DNA from: Asticcacaulis sp. MM231
Lineage (GTDB): Bacteria; Pseudomonadota; Alphaproteobacteria; Caulobacterales; Caulobacteraceae
Length of the DNA stretch: 64,000 nt
NCBI RefSeq assembly: GCF_964186625.1
Contig: NZ_OZ075109.1
Location: 310,001 to 374,000 of the forward strand
Direction of reading: 5' to 3'
In this document: one piece after another, positions 1 through 9,286 of the stretch
Layout of the letters: every line of letters begins with the position of its first letter
Position numbering within the stretch: position 1 is the stretch's first letter
The notes under the pieces: model-generated
The model's input: the letters and a program-made list of their open reading frames with translations, nothing else
Databases searched by the model: none
Told to the model about the DNA's origin: nothing
Program-made: the position numbers and the translations under genes

Positions 1-2
1 GC

Positions 3-587
3 AATCCAGACTTGAACCGTGAGCAAATCGAAGAGAATTTGCGCAACTATCTGGGCTGCGACACAGTCATTTGGTTGGAACATGGCGTCTATCTTGACGA
101 GACCAAAGGCCACACCGATAACTTTTGTCGCTTCGTGGCGCCCGGCGAGGTGATATTGACGTGGACGGACGATCAGAATGACCCGCAATATCCTATTTCG
201 ACGGCGGCCCTGATGCGCCTGAACGTGGCCGCCGACGCCCATGGCCGCAAGCTGACGGTGCACAAGCTCTACCAACCGAGCCCGGTCCTGATCTCAGCGG
301 CTGAGGCCGCCGGTGTGGATCAGGTCGAAGGCACCTTGCCGCGCACAGAAGGTGACCGGTTGGCTGCGTCCTACGTCAACTTCTATATAGCCAATGGCGT
401 TATCGTCATGCCAGCCTTTGACGACCCTATGGACCTGCCGGCGCAACAGTCCCTGGCCAAGCTCTTCCCTTCGCGGAAAATCATCGCCGTACCTGGCCGG
501 GAAATCCTGCTGGGCGGCGGCAATGTCCACTGTATCACCCAGCAGCAACCTCTGGCCCTTCCGGCTTCGCTGCGTTCGGTTGCCTGA
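3..587 (+). CDS. aguA: Agmatine deiminase, C-terminal part (cut by window start)
   Basis: Agmatine deiminase (peptidylarginine-deiminase-like family) hydrolyses agmatine to N-carbamoylputrescine and ammonia in the cytoplasm. The reading frame is open to the window edge (NPDLNREQIE at the first codons), so the gene starts upstream and the apparent TTG start at position 12 is internal. Family motifs visible are EHGVYLDETKGHTDN (substrate-binding Glu/Asp and catalytic His) and GGGNVHCITQQQP near the C terminus, which carries the catalytic Cys. The stop is 3 bp before the carbamate kinase gene, so the two are probably co-transcribed. The family assignment is secure; only the start is missing. Confidence 0.93.
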   Translation, partial: NPDLNREQIEENLRNYLGCDTVIWLEHGVYLDETKGHTDNFCRFVAPGEVILTWTDDQNDPQYPISTAALMRLNVAADAHGRKLTVHKLYQPSPVLISAAEAAGVDQVEGTLPRTEGDRLAASYVNFYIANGVIVMPAFDDPMDLPAQQSLAKLFPSRKIIAVPGREILLGGGNVHCITQQQPLALPASLRSVA

Positions 588-590
588 CCT

Positions 591-1499
591 GTGCGTCTTG
601 TCATAGCGCTGGGCGGCAACGCCTTGTTGAAACGCGGTGAACCCTTAAGCGCCGCCAATCAGGCACGTAACATGGCCATGTCCGCCAAGGGTCTGGCAGC
701 GGTTTGCGCAGGTCACGAGGTCGCGCTTGTGCACGGCAATGGCCCACAGGTGGGTCTGCTCGCGCTTGAAGCTGCCCTCTATAAGGCGGTTCCTCCCTAT
801 CCGTTCGATGTCTTGGGGGCTGAATCTCAAGGCATGATAGGCTATGTCATCGCTCAGGCGATGCGCAGCGTGCTCCCAGGGCGAGAGATTTCAGCACTCG
901 TCACTCAAACCCTTGTCGACGAAGATGATGCAGCGTTCAACCACCCGACCAAGCCCATAGGCCCCGTCTACAGCGAAGCTGAGCTTGCGGCCATCAAAGC
1001 GCCATCGGATTGGCATTTTAGCCCGGACGGTGCAGGGACGCGACGTGTGGTTCCATCGCCGACGCCCTTGAGCATTATGGAGTTAGAGTCGATCCAGCGC
1101 CTTGTGAGGGCTGGTGTCCTGACGATCTGTTGTGGCGGCGGCGGTATACCGGTCGTCGTATCTGGTACGGCTGGCGCCGTCAGGGGTGTGGAGGCAGTCA
1201 TCGACAAAGACCTGTGCGCGGCACTTCTGGCCATCGCACTCGGTGCCGATCACCTTATCATCCTGACCGACGTCGACGGCATTTACAGGGACTGGAGGGG
1301 ACCAGACGAAAGGCTCATCCGCTCTATAGGCGTGACTGAACTTCAAGCGATGAGGTTCGCCGGCGGCACGATGGGACCGAAGGTCGAGGCAGCTTGCTGG
1401 TTTGTCAGGGAAACGGGGATGCCGGTTTCCATAGGAAATCTCGAGGCGGCTTCAGCCGTCATGGCAGGTGCAGCGGGCACCCGCGTCTTCGGTCACTAG
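591..1499 (+). CDS. arcC: Carbamate kinase
   Basis: Carbamate kinase of the amino-acid-kinase family, which reversibly makes ATP and carbamate from carbamoyl phosphate and ADP. The 302-aa product starts at a GTG codon 3 bp after the agmatine deiminase stop and begins MRLVIALGGNALL, the typical carbamate kinase N terminus. HGNGPQVG, GAESQGMIGY, CCGGGGIPVV and LTDVDGIY are all present, and the length is normal. Pairing with agmatine deiminase suggests agmatine catabolism that yields ATP from the carbamoyl moiety (inference). The putrescine carbamoyltransferase that would link them is not in view and could lie upstream. The 3' end overlaps the convergent kinase gene by 4 bp. Confidence 0.93.
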   Translation: MRLVIALGGNALLKRGEPLSAANQARNMAMSAKGLAAVCAGHEVALVHGNGPQVGLLALEAALYKAVPPYPFDVLGAESQGMIGYVIAQAMRSVLPGREISALVTQTLVDEDDAAFNHPTKPIGPVYSEAELAAIKAPSDWHFSPDGAGTRRVVPSPTPLSIMELESIQRLVRAGVLTICCGGGGIPVVVSGTAGAVRGVEAVIDKDLCAALLAIALGADHLIILTDVDGIYRDWRGPDERLIRSIGVTELQAMRFAGGTMGPKVEAACWFVRETGMPVSIGNLEAASAVMAGAAGTRVFGH

Positions 1500-2836
1500 G
1501 CGGGCTCCGTGCCTGACGCGGCTAGAGCCAATCTTGCCAGGGCCGGTAAAGATTTCGACTTCGTCTTTTTCATGATGGCATTGCGATGATTTTCTACGGT
1601 GCGCTGACTTATGCCAAGATCGGCGGCAATGTTTTTGCTCGGATCTCCCGCCAGGACCCGCTCCATGATCTGCTTTTGCCGAATTGTCAGGGCACCTAAC
1701 ACGCTGACGGCATTCTGCTGCCAGGCACCGCGACGGCTTTCGTCATGTGACACCTCCAGAGCGCGCTCGACGGACAAAAGCAGGTCCTGGGAGGACACTG
1801 GTTTCTCGATGAAATCTGTGGCCCCGGCTTTCATCGCCAGGACGGCGGTTGCGACGTCCGTATTACCTGTGATCATGACGGCTGGAAGATGGTGACCGGC
1901 CTCGGCAAGGCGCTGTAACAGCTCTACCCCCTTCATGCCCGGCAGATAGGCATCGATCAGAAGACAGCCTTCGGTGCCGGGCACGTAGTCGTCAAGGAAA
2001 TCTTCGCAGGACGCGAAGTCCACGACGCGCCGCCCATCATGGATTAGCATCGATTTTATCGAATCCCTGAAGACGTTGTCGTCATCGACGACAAAAACGG
2101 TTGGCTTTGTCGTGTTGTCGGGCAAGCGGGCGGCGAGCGCCACTTCCTTCGATTTGAGGAGTGAATTCACCAGCACGCGCTGAACAGTCTGGGTCAAGAG
2201 AGCGGGCTTGACCGGCTTGATGAGGCGAACAAACTGTTGCTCAGCAATTCCAGCCTGGGTGGCGCTCGACATATCTGCCGTCATGATAATCACGGGTACA
2301 GCCGGCCTCAGGGGGGTGTGTAAGACCTGATGCAATCTCTTAGCCGTCTCCAGGCCATTCATGTGGTTGGTCAGGTTAAAATCGCTAAGAATCAAATCGG
2401 GCCTGATCTTCAGACGCTTGATGAGGGCTAGCGCTGAATCACCATCCGCTGCGGTGTAGGTGAGATAGCCTTCCGCATTGAGCATGATCTCGATGAGATC
2501 GCGCTCATCGGCATCATCTTCGATAACCAGCACCGTCCCCGTTTTCCGACTGAGTGACTTTTCTGCGAACGACGTGGGAGGGGTGGCAAGGGTTACCTGA
2601 CCTGTGCTGCTATCGAGCCCGACCTCAACCGAAAAGACCGAACCCCGCCCTTCCTTGGAACAAACGCGAACACGATGACCCAACATGGCGCCAAGACGCT
2701 GAACGATGGATAGCCCCAGACCCAAGCCTCGGTTGGTGTCGTGCCTGGGGTTATCGAGCTGTTCGTATTCGTTGAAAATCGACCCGAGCGCTGCCTCTGG
2801 GATACCGATGCCCGTGTCGAATATCTCGATTGTCAA
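1496..2836 (-). CDS. Hybrid sensor kinase, C-terminal part: ATPase tail, two receivers, LuxR-type HTH (frameshifted gene)
   Basis: This is the downstream half of a gene interrupted by a single-base frameshift; the upstream half is the CheB-CheR-PAS-kinase ORF at 2751-5945. It starts inside the HATPase domain (DTGIGIP N box, GLGLGLSIV G box). A first receiver follows, with VLVIEDDADE and phospho-acceptor LSDFNL. A second, FixJ-like receiver carries VFVVDDDN, LIDAYLPG and KPVSS, and the C terminus is a LuxR/FixJ helix-turn-helix (LTIRQKQIMERVLAG, AADLGISQRTVENH). The protein would therefore end in a DNA-binding output, unusual for a hybrid kinase. The ATG at 2836 is internal and unlikely to be a real start. 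Confidence 0.85.
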   Translation of the reverse strand: MTIEIFDTGIGIPEAALGSIFNEYEQLDNPRHDTNRGLGLGLSIVQRLGAMLGHRVRVCSKEGRGSVFSVEVGLDSSTGQVTLATPPTSFAEKSLSRKTGTVLVIEDDADERDLIEIMLNAEGYLTYTAADGDSALALIKRLKIRPDLILSDFNLTNHMNGLETAKRLHQVLHTPLRPAVPVIIMTADMSSATQAGIAEQQFVRLIKPVKPALLTQTVQRVLVNSLLKSKEVALAARLPDNTTKPTVFVVDDDNVFRDSIKSMLIHDGRRVVDFASCEDFLDDYVPGTEGCLLIDAYLPGMKGVELLQRLAEAGHHLPAVMITGNTDVATAVLAMKAGATDFIEKPVSSQDLLLSVERALEVSHDESRRGAWQQNAVSVLGALTIRQKQIMERVLAGDPSKNIAADLGISQRTVENHRNAIMKKTKSKSLPALARLALAASGTEPA

Positions 2837-5800
2837 CGTTTGGGCATGTCTGCGGCAGCCGACGAGAAATCTTACCGGCTTTGGTATATTTTAGCGCGTT
2901 GTTGAGCAGGTTTCTGACCATCTGCTCAAGCAGGCGTGGGTCTGAGACCACATAGGCGCTACAAGGCATGACGACGAGCTCCAGCCTTTGTGCCTGGGCG
3001 TGATAGACAAATTCGCCTCGCACGCGGTTCAGAAGGTCATTGATGGGAAAGGCTAAGGGCTCGGCGTGCACCGTCCCGGCTTCGATCTGGTTGATATCGA
3101 GCAAGGCGTTGAGCATGCCGGTGATAGCGGCCAGAATATCTTCGAAGCGACCCACGAGTTTAAGCGACTTTTCCCCCTCGACGGACCGTTGCAACAGGCC
3201 CTGGATCAGTTTCAGGGATTGCAGGGGCTGACGCAGATCATGACTGGCGGCGGCGAGGAAACGGGATTTTCCGATATTGGCGAGTTGTGCCTCTTGCTTC
3301 GCGGCTTCAAGGGCCACGGCCGCTTTGCGCCGCTCTGTAATATCGGCGAACGTAATGACCACGCCCTCAACACCGTCACCGGGCACACGGTAGGGCAGGA
3401 TACGACGGATATACCACGCACCTGTACCGGCCTCGATTTCGCGTTCCACCGGTTGCAAGGTTTTGAGAACATGCTCTGATTCCTTCAGAAGGTCCGCGTC
3501 ACTTGCCAGCGATCTAAGGTCGGCCAGAGGGCGGCCGACATCACCGGGTATGACGCTGAAAAGAAGGCGCGTCGCGGGGGTAAAGAAACGGATCTTGAGG
3601 TCCCGGTCCAGAAAGAGGGTGGCGAGGTCCGTGCTATAGAGGACATTTTGTAAATCGTTGGAGGTTGTGCGCTGGCGCTCGAGTGTCTCCTGCAACTGGG
3701 TGTTCAGCGCGGTCAGTTCTTCATTCAGCGACTGGAGTTCTTCCTTGGAGGTCAACATCTCCTCATTTGTAGACTGAAACTCTTCGTTGACCGACAGTGC
3801 CTCTTCGTTGATCGCCTTCTGCTCTTCGCCCGATATTTCAAGGTTACGAATAGCGGCAGAGAGTTCAGTCCGGGTCGATTTGAGCTCCATTTCCAGCTCT
3901 GTCACGCGACTGGGATCCAAGGTCGCATCCATAGATTTGGCAGGGGGAGAGGTCGATGGTACCTCGATAAAGCACACGAGCAACAGACGCTCGCCGTCAT
4001 TTTCGACAGGCAGGATGTCTATGTTGAAGCCGAAGTCCGTTTCTGCCTGGTTAATGCGACCACCCTTTACGGTCACAGCCTTTTTCTCGTGGATGGCTTG
4101 CTGAAGGGCCGACCTCAATTTTGTCCTGACGGCGTCCCGCGCAAGGGAAAGGATATCATATACGGCCAGTCCAGAGGGCATGGTCAGATAGCGATCCGTA
4201 GCGCCTGTAAAATGAAGACACTCATTTTTTTCATTGATAAGGACGGAGGTCGGGGCGAACCTCTCCATCACGGTCTTGCGTGCCAGATCTGCGAGGGCCG
4301 CTGGACGTGTTGGGGCTTGATCGTTGGTGCGTGGCTTCAGGACGGCGGGTCCGTCGCTCTTGCCAAGGCCAAAGGCCAGGTCGCCGGGTTGACTGCGGCC
4401 AACGTGACGATAGAGCCGCTCCGTTTTTGAAATGACCGAGAACCGGTTCTCGGCACTGCCAACTGTTTCCGACGTACCCAACAATAACATTCCATGGTCG
4501 CGAAGGGCAAAATGAAAGAGCGCAACGACCTTGGCCTGGGCTTCGGGCTTCAGGTAAATCAGCAAATTCCGGCATGATATGAGATCGAGACGCGAAAACG
4601 GCGGGTCGGATAGAACATCCTGTACGGTGAAGACCACATGCCCGCGCAACTCAATGGAGACCCGGAAATGATCGCCTTCCTTTGAGAAAAATCTGGCCAG
4701 TCGATCCGCGGACACCTCAGATCTTATTGAGCCCGGATAAAGGCCTTCGCGTGCGTTAGCCACAGCATCGGGGTCAACGTCAGACGCAAAAATTTGTAAT
4801 GTCAACGCGCTCTTGGCGGCATCCATCGCCTCTCGGAAGATCATGGCGATCGAGTAGGCTTCTTCTCCTGTGCTGCAGCCGGCAATCCAGATGCGTAAAG
4901 GCAAATCGATAGGCTGCTTGGCGATCAACTCAGGGGCAATTTTCGATGCAAGATAGTCGAAGACCTTAGGGTCGCGAAAGAAACCGGTGACATTGATTAA
5001 AAGATCGTTCGCCAGGAGATCCACTTCACCTGCATCGTGGCGGAGAAAATCGAGGTATCGTGGCATGTCGGCGTCGGCGATGCCTGCCATCGTCATACGC
5101 CGTTCTGTTCGTCGTTGCAGCGTTCCAGGCTTGTAAAGGGTGAAGTCATGGGCCGTGTTTTGTCGCAACAGATCGACGATTTCTGCCAGTGGGCCGTCGA
5201 AACCCTCGACGCTCTCAATAGCGTCAGCTTTTGGATCAGCCTTTCTTTCGGGTTTAGGCAATGCCTTAGGGCTTGAGGTGGCGCCATCCCTTAGGTGTAA
5301 TGCGCGCTTTACGAGGGCTGCGGGAATATCGGCGATCTTCAGAACCTCATCGACGCACTCGGTCAGAATGGCGCTGCGCGGCATGCCACCGAACCCGGCT
5401 TCCTCCGGATCTTGCGCTATGACATAGCCGCCTGCATCGCGAAGGGCTTTCAATTCGGCGCTGCCATCGGCCCCCGTACCGGAAAGCACGACACCGATGG
5501 CACGTGACCCAAGGTCCTCCGCCATCGCGTGCAACAAGAAATCGAAAGGCAGGCGCAAGCCGTGCGGCTGTGCAGGCGGGGTAATTTTCAGACTTCCCTT
5601 TGATACAGACAGATAGGTGCCTGGCGGAATGATATAGAGGTGTCCGGGCTCAATGCTGGCGCCCTCCGATGCCTGTGAAACCTGCAGCACCGTGTGACCC
5701 GTCAGCAACTCAACCATCAGGCTTTCGTGATTGGGCTCCAGGTGCTGAACGAGAATGAACGCCATGCCGGTATCAGCCGGTAGAGCGGCGAACAACTTGC

Positions 5801-5945
5801 GGCAGGCCTCCAACCCTCCGGCTGACGCACCAATACCCACGATGGGAAAGCCAGACCGTGTCGCCGGTTGCACGCGCGGCATCTGTATACCCGCTTCCTT
5901 TGGAAGAGGGTGCGCCGGCTCAGGCGGCGTGACGACGGCTATCAT
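2751..5945 (-). CDS. CheB-CheR-PAS hybrid histidine kinase, N-terminal part (frameshifted gene)
   Basis: The upstream 1064-codon part of a large hybrid kinase. Domains in order are: CheB methylesterase (about residues 35-215; GIGASAGG, LVQHLEPNH, VLSGTGADG); CheR methyltransferase (about 255-520; RIWIAGCSTGEEAYS, DLISCRNLLIYL); a coiled coil (STNEEMLTSKEELQSLNEEL); a PAS domain (about 765-885); HisKA (AAASHDLRQPLQSL); and the start of HATPase (NLLNNALKYTKAG). The frame then breaks: removing one A from GAAATC at 2866-2871 restores GKILVGCRRHAQTLTIEIFDTGIG and joins it to the 1496-2836 ORF, giving a roughly 1480-aa protein. No receptor or CheA gene is nearby, so the link to chemotaxis is uncertain. 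The last 37 residues of the ORF are out-of-frame sequence. Confidence 0.88.
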   Translation of the reverse strand: MIAVVTPPEPAHPLPKEAGIQMPRVQPATRSGFPIVGIGASAGGLEACRKLFAALPADTGMAFILVQHLEPNHESLMVELLTGHTVLQVSQASEGASIEPGHLYIIPPGTYLSVSKGSLKITPPAQPHGLRLPFDFLLHAMAEDLGSRAIGVVLSGTGADGSAELKALRDAGGYVIAQDPEEAGFGGMPRSAILTECVDEVLKIADIPAALVKRALHLRDGATSSPKALPKPERKADPKADAIESVEGFDGPLAEIVDLLRQNTAHDFTLYKPGTLQRRTERRMTMAGIADADMPRYLDFLRHDAGEVDLLANDLLINVTGFFRDPKVFDYLASKIAPELIAKQPIDLPLRIWIAGCSTGEEAYSIAMIFREAMDAAKSALTLQIFASDVDPDAVANAREGLYPGSIRSEVSADRLARFFSKEGDHFRVSIELRGHVVFTVQDVLSDPPFSRLDLISCRNLLIYLKPEAQAKVVALFHFALRDHGMLLLGTSETVGSAENRFSVISKTERLYRHVGRSQPGDLAFGLGKSDGPAVLKPRTNDQAPTRPAALADLARKTVMERFAPTSVLINEKNECLHFTGATDRYLTMPSGLAVYDILSLARDAVRTKLRSALQQAIHEKKAVTVKGGRINQAETDFGFNIDILPVENDGERLLLVCFIEVPSTSPPAKSMDATLDPSRVTELEMELKSTRTELSAAIRNLEISGEEQKAINEEALSVNEEFQSTNEEMLTSKEELQSLNEELTALNTQLQETLERQRTTSNDLQNVLYSTDLATLFLDRDLKIRFFTPATRLLFSVIPGDVGRPLADLRSLASDADLLKESEHVLKTLQPVEREIEAGTGAWYIRRILPYRVPGDGVEGVVITFADITERRKAAVALEAAKQEAQLANIGKSRFLAAASHDLRQPLQSLKLIQGLLQRSVEGEKSLKLVGRFEDILAAITGMLNALLDINQIEAGTVHAEPLAFPINDLLNRVRGEFVYHAQAQRLELVVMPCSAYVVSDPRLLEQMVRNLLNNALKYTKAGKISRRLPQTCPNVDNRDIRHGHRYPRGSARVDFQRIRTAR

Positions 5946-6176
5946 ATTGTCTCGCGAAACGGCTCAGAAGTAGCAGAACGGCGACGCCGCCCTCATCAAG
6001 CAAATAGTTGGCCATGTCTATTATGCAAAATCGAGCGTGCGCCTCAAGTTTCGATGTGTCAATTCCTACCCATGTCGCAGCCGTATATAAGTAGTTTCCG
6101 ACCCTCTGACAGAATCGGCCAGAGTGTATGCTTTATAAAATATGAAATTTTGGCACTGAAAACCGGTAATAATACA

Positions 6177-6668
6177 ATGAGCGTCATCATGAGATCTATA
6201 GCCTTGGCTGTCGCCATTATTATTAGCGGTGCACCTTTTGATCCGGCCCAAGCCCAGCCTCAGGCGCGTCGGGACGCTTCATGCCCTCAAATTGGTTTGC
6301 TAGTGCAAATTTCAATGGGGGCCTCCCAGTCCGACCTGGGCAGGGCCCTCAAACGGTTGGCCTATGTGAGACAAGCCTTGGCCATTACCACGAGGCAAGA
6401 GGCGGCCTGGGAAGGATACGCCAACTCTGTGACCACCGTGGCGAGGCGGCGATCCTTGTCAGCGGGCATCGTGAACGATTTCCCTCGTCGTCCAACGGCG
6501 CCAGATCAGATGCGTCGTCGTATTTCGGATGTTGAAAATCTGCTCGCTGGCCTCAAGACCATCGAGCCCTTTGAACGTGGCCTTTACGACGCTCTCACGG
6601 ACAACCAGCAGGCCTTGGCCGACAGACTTGTCAGTCTGAATTGCGTGGCCTGGGACACCGGCAATTGA
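6177..6668 (+). CDS. Periplasmic LTXXQ-motif (Spy/CpxP-like) protein
   Basis: A small secreted protein of 163 aa. The start is placed at ATG 6177 (MSVIMRSIALAVA), because a Sec signal peptide ending near AQA follows directly; the longer upstream frame has no such feature. The mature part is helical and contains LYDALTDNQQALADRL, a good LTXXQ motif, and QEAAWEGYANSV, both typical of the Spy/CpxP-related alphaproteobacterial family. These proteins act in the periplasm as chaperone-like or stress-linked factors. The gene is divergent from the hybrid kinase (231 bp apart) and is followed by a response-regulator gene, so a signalling link is possible but unproven. Confidence 0.72.
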   Translation: MSVIMRSIALAVAIIISGAPFDPAQAQPQARRDASCPQIGLLVQISMGASQSDLGRALKRLAYVRQALAITTRQEAAWEGYANSVTTVARRRSLSAGIVNDFPRRPTAPDQMRRRISDVENLLAGLKTIEPFERGLYDALTDNQQALADRLVSLNCVAWDTGN

Positions 6669-6755
6669 CCTGCCTCATTGGACATCAGCCCGCCATTTGT
6701 GTCCCTGTGCTCTCCAAAACTCGCCTCTGCGGTTGAGAAAGCCACGGGTCCTTAC

Positions 6756-7121
6756 ATGAAAAAGTTTCGCGTTTTGATTATCGAAGATGATGGCATGATT
6801 AGTCTTCTGTTGACGATCCTCCTTGAGGACATGGGTTACGACGTCTGCGCTGCGGAAGCCACGGAGAATGGAGCCGTAGCAGCGGCAGAGCGTACCCAGC
6901 CGGATCTTATTATCGCGGATATGAATTTGCTGGAGGGGAGTGGACTTGGCGCGATTGACCGGATCTCCCTCGCCCGCAGCACGCCGCACATATTCGCGAC
7001 GGCTAATGTCGCCGCCATACGCGCGTCGAGACCAGACGCGGTGATGATTTAGAAGCCTTTCAAGATTGAGGAGCTTCAGGCCGCTATAGATACAGCCTTG
7101 GGCTCAGCCGTGCTTGTGTAG
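6756..7121 (+). pseudogene. Single-domain response regulator interrupted by an amber codon
   Basis: A CheY-like receiver starting at ATG 6756 (MKKFRVLIIEDDGM), with acidic pair ED, phospho-acceptor in LIIADMNL, and IFATAN for the conserved Thr/Ser strand. The frame stops at TAG 7050-7052 and then continues KPFKIEELQAAIDTAL to a second stop at 7119-7121. KPF is the conserved lysine motif of receivers, so the stop removes the last strand and helix. Changing the T at 7050 to C gives Gln (MIQKPF) and also turns GATTT into GATTC. The lesion may thus be a sequencing error at a GANTC site rather than a true nonsense mutation. No output domain is present. Confidence 0.82.
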
Positions 7122-7643
7122 CTGAGAGCGCGCCGGTCGGGGCGGTGGACCCGAGCAGACTAGTCAATGCCCTGGGCGGATCGAATGAGTAGTTTCCGAC
7201 ACTTAACAACGCCGGCGATTAAACTCTATGAAGATCAGCCTCGGCCCGCTCAACCCGAACGCTTCTGGTTTCTGTTTTGACGGATGAGATCGTCAAAGAC
7301 CGTGTCGTCGCAGAGCCAGAATGGGAACCCTGTATTCGACGGCAAGCTCTTCACGGAGCTGGCTCCACCCTCAATCGCAATTCCCGTAAGGACAATCATG
7401 CCCCCTATCCTGACACCCGCTTCGTCATCCCAACCCGCAGGGAACTCCGGCTTCGTACAGCCGCCTACGCTCAAAGAGGCGCCCTTCTCTGGCAGGACCT
7501 TGCGTAATCTTGCGCGCGTGGCCAGCGGCCGGGAGCCTCGCTTCGAGATCGCGCCGCGCTCTCGACACTGAGCATCTGGCCTTGGGCTTCCGGACGCATC
7601 TGCATCGACCAAATTCGACATCGCTAATTTGAAGGGCTTGCCT
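7122..7643. other. Intergenic stretch with no supported gene
   Basis: About 520 bp between the broken response regulator and oleate hydratase. Open frames exist on both strands (for example 7284-7571 on plus and 7250-7738 on minus), but none shows a recognisable family motif, a good ribosome-binding site or a signal sequence, and they overlap each other. I see no repeat, terminator or palindrome worth naming here. The promoter of oleate hydratase presumably lies in the last 100 bp. Confidence 0.5.
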
Positions 7644-8915
7644 ATGGACACCTCTGTTGAACTTACGGAACAAAACTCGGCCCGCTGCGCGCACCTGATC
7701 GGCGGAGGCATTGGATCGCTGGCTGCTGCAGCGTTCATGATCCGGGACGGTAATATGCCGGGCAGCCAGATTACGATTTACGAAGCGCAGGGCACCCTCG
7801 GCGGTAGCCTGGACGGGGCGGGCAATCCGACCGAAGGGTACCGTCTTCGCGGCGGACGCATGCTCACGACCGACAATTATGAGTGCACATGGGACCTATT
7901 CAGGAGCATCCCTTCGCTAAATGATCCGGCTATGACCGTCTACCAGGAGACGATCGATTTCAATGAGCATCATAAGTCACACGCGATGGCGCGTCTGGTC
8001 GACAAAAACCATCACGTCGTCGAGGTTTCATCGATGGGCTTCTCCATGGATGATCGCCTAGAATTGCTCAAAATATTCGAGGCGACCGAGGATGATCTGG
8101 GAGCCAGCCGGATAACCGACTGGCTTTCGCCGGCCTTCCTGGAAACGCCCTTCTGGCATATGTGGCAGACGACCTTTGCCTTTCAGCCCTGGCACAGCGC
8201 CATAGAATTCAAACGCTACTTACACCGCTTCATGCTTGAATTCACACGCATCGAGACACTCGCCGGCGTCAAGCGCACCGTCTACAATCAATATGACTCG
8301 ATGGTCAGGCCGTTGGTGCGATGGCTTGAAGGGCAGGGCGTCCACTTTCAGACCCATTGCCGGGTAACGGACCTCGGTCTAAAAGTCGAGTTGGCAAAGC
8401 GGGTCGTAACGGACCTGTACTGTTTGCGCGATGGCAAACCGCAGGCCATTTCCGTTAAGTCCGGAGACCTTGTTTTTCTGCAGAACGGTTCCATGACAGA
8501 TGCCTCCAGTTTTGGTTCGATGTCTGAGGCACCGCCGAAATTGGGCAAACGCTCGAGCGCAAACTGGTCACTTTGGGAAAAGTTGGCCAAGGACAACCCC
8601 GAATATGGCAATCCAGGTGCCTTCAACGCAAGTGTCCCGGAAACCTTATGGACGTCCTTTACCGTCACGCTGCCGAACACCGCGTTCTTCGACGCCATGC
8701 AGGCGTTTTCAGGCAATGTGGCGGGCACTGGCGGCTTGGTGACTTTTAAAGATTTCCAACTGGCTGATGTCGATAGTCCTGGCGCATCAGCCGCACTTCG
8801 CCCGGCAGCCATCCGATGTCCAGGTTTTCTGGGGTTACGGCCTCCATCCCGGTCGCGTCGGGAACTTCGTTGCCAAGACGATGTCGGATTGCAACGGCTT
8901 CGACATCTTGCATGA
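7644..8915 (+). CDS. ohyA: Oleate hydratase, N-terminal part (frameshifted gene)
   Basis: FAD-dependent oleate hydratase adds water to the cis-9 double bond of oleic acid to give 10-hydroxystearate. The start is ATG 7644 (MDTSVELTEQN). The dinucleotide-binding loop is HLIGGGIGSLAAAAF. Also present are IYEAQGTLGGSLDGAGN, RGGRMLTTDNYECTWDLF and MWQTTFAFQPWHSAIEFKRY, all hallmark segments of the family. The true frame runs to VTFKD at about 8751 and then shifts. Dropping one T from GATTTC at 8751-8756 gives DSNWLMSIVLAHQP, which continues in the ORF at 8767-9243. The residues encoded after 8755 in this frame are spurious. Confidence 0.9.
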   Translation: MDTSVELTEQNSARCAHLIGGGIGSLAAAAFMIRDGNMPGSQITIYEAQGTLGGSLDGAGNPTEGYRLRGGRMLTTDNYECTWDLFRSIPSLNDPAMTVYQETIDFNEHHKSHAMARLVDKNHHVVEVSSMGFSMDDRLELLKIFEATEDDLGASRITDWLSPAFLETPFWHMWQTTFAFQPWHSAIEFKRYLHRFMLEFTRIETLAGVKRTVYNQYDSMVRPLVRWLEGQGVHFQTHCRVTDLGLKVELAKRVVTDLYCLRDGKPQAISVKSGDLVFLQNGSMTDASSFGSMSEAPPKLGKRSSANWSLWEKLAKDNPEYGNPGAFNASVPETLWTSFTVTLPNTAFFDAMQAFSGNVAGTGGLVTFKDFQLADVDSPGASAALRPAAIRCPGFLGLRPPSRSRRELRCQDDVGLQRLRHLA

Positions 8916-9243
8916 GCTTTGTGGGCATCTCAATTTAGACCCGGAGATTTTCCAAGGCGCTCAGTGTATCCCGTGTCGAATGCCTTATATCACAAGCATG
9001 TTCATGCCGCGATTGCACACCGATCGTCCGCTGCCTGTCCCCGAGACATCGAAAAATCTCGCCTTTGTGAGCCAGTTCGTTGAAATCAAGGATGATGTCG
9101 TTTTCACCGTCGAATACTCGATCCGCGCGGCCATGATGGCTGTTTATCAGTTGTTGGAAATCCAAAGACCGGTCGTGCCGATCAAGCACCACGATCATTC
9201 CCTCAAAATCGATATTCAGGCCGCCATCAAGGCCCTCGTCTAA
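8767..9243 (+). CDS. ohyA: Oleate hydratase, C-terminal part (frameshifted gene)
   Basis: The continuation of oleate hydratase in the second frame. Its opening MSIVLAHQPHF is internal to the normal protein (the family reads SNWLMSIVLAHQPHF), so the ATG is not a real start. VFWGYGLHP, HELCGHL, CRMPYITSMFMPR and KNLAFVSQFVE are conserved C-terminal segments. Together the two parts give about 530 residues, slightly shorter than many homologues. The gene is alone between a signalling region and a small eRF1-like gene. Fatty-acid detoxification is the usual proposed role for this family. Confidence 0.88.
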   Translation: MSIVLAHQPHFARQPSDVQVFWGYGLHPGRVGNFVAKTMSDCNGFDILHELCGHLNLDPEIFQGAQCIPCRMPYITSMFMPRLHTDRPLPVPETSKNLAFVSQFVEIKDDVVFTVEYSIRAAMMAVYQLLEIQRPVVPIKHHDHSLKIDIQAAIKALV

Positions 9244-9286
9244 TTCAAACCTCTTTCAGACCATCAGATCACGAAGGTACTCCCAG

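Noticed and set aside
7250..7738. 162-codon minus-strand frame overlapping the oleate hydratase start
   Set aside because: Considered as a PilZ-like gene but the RxxxR and DxSxxG motifs are absent.
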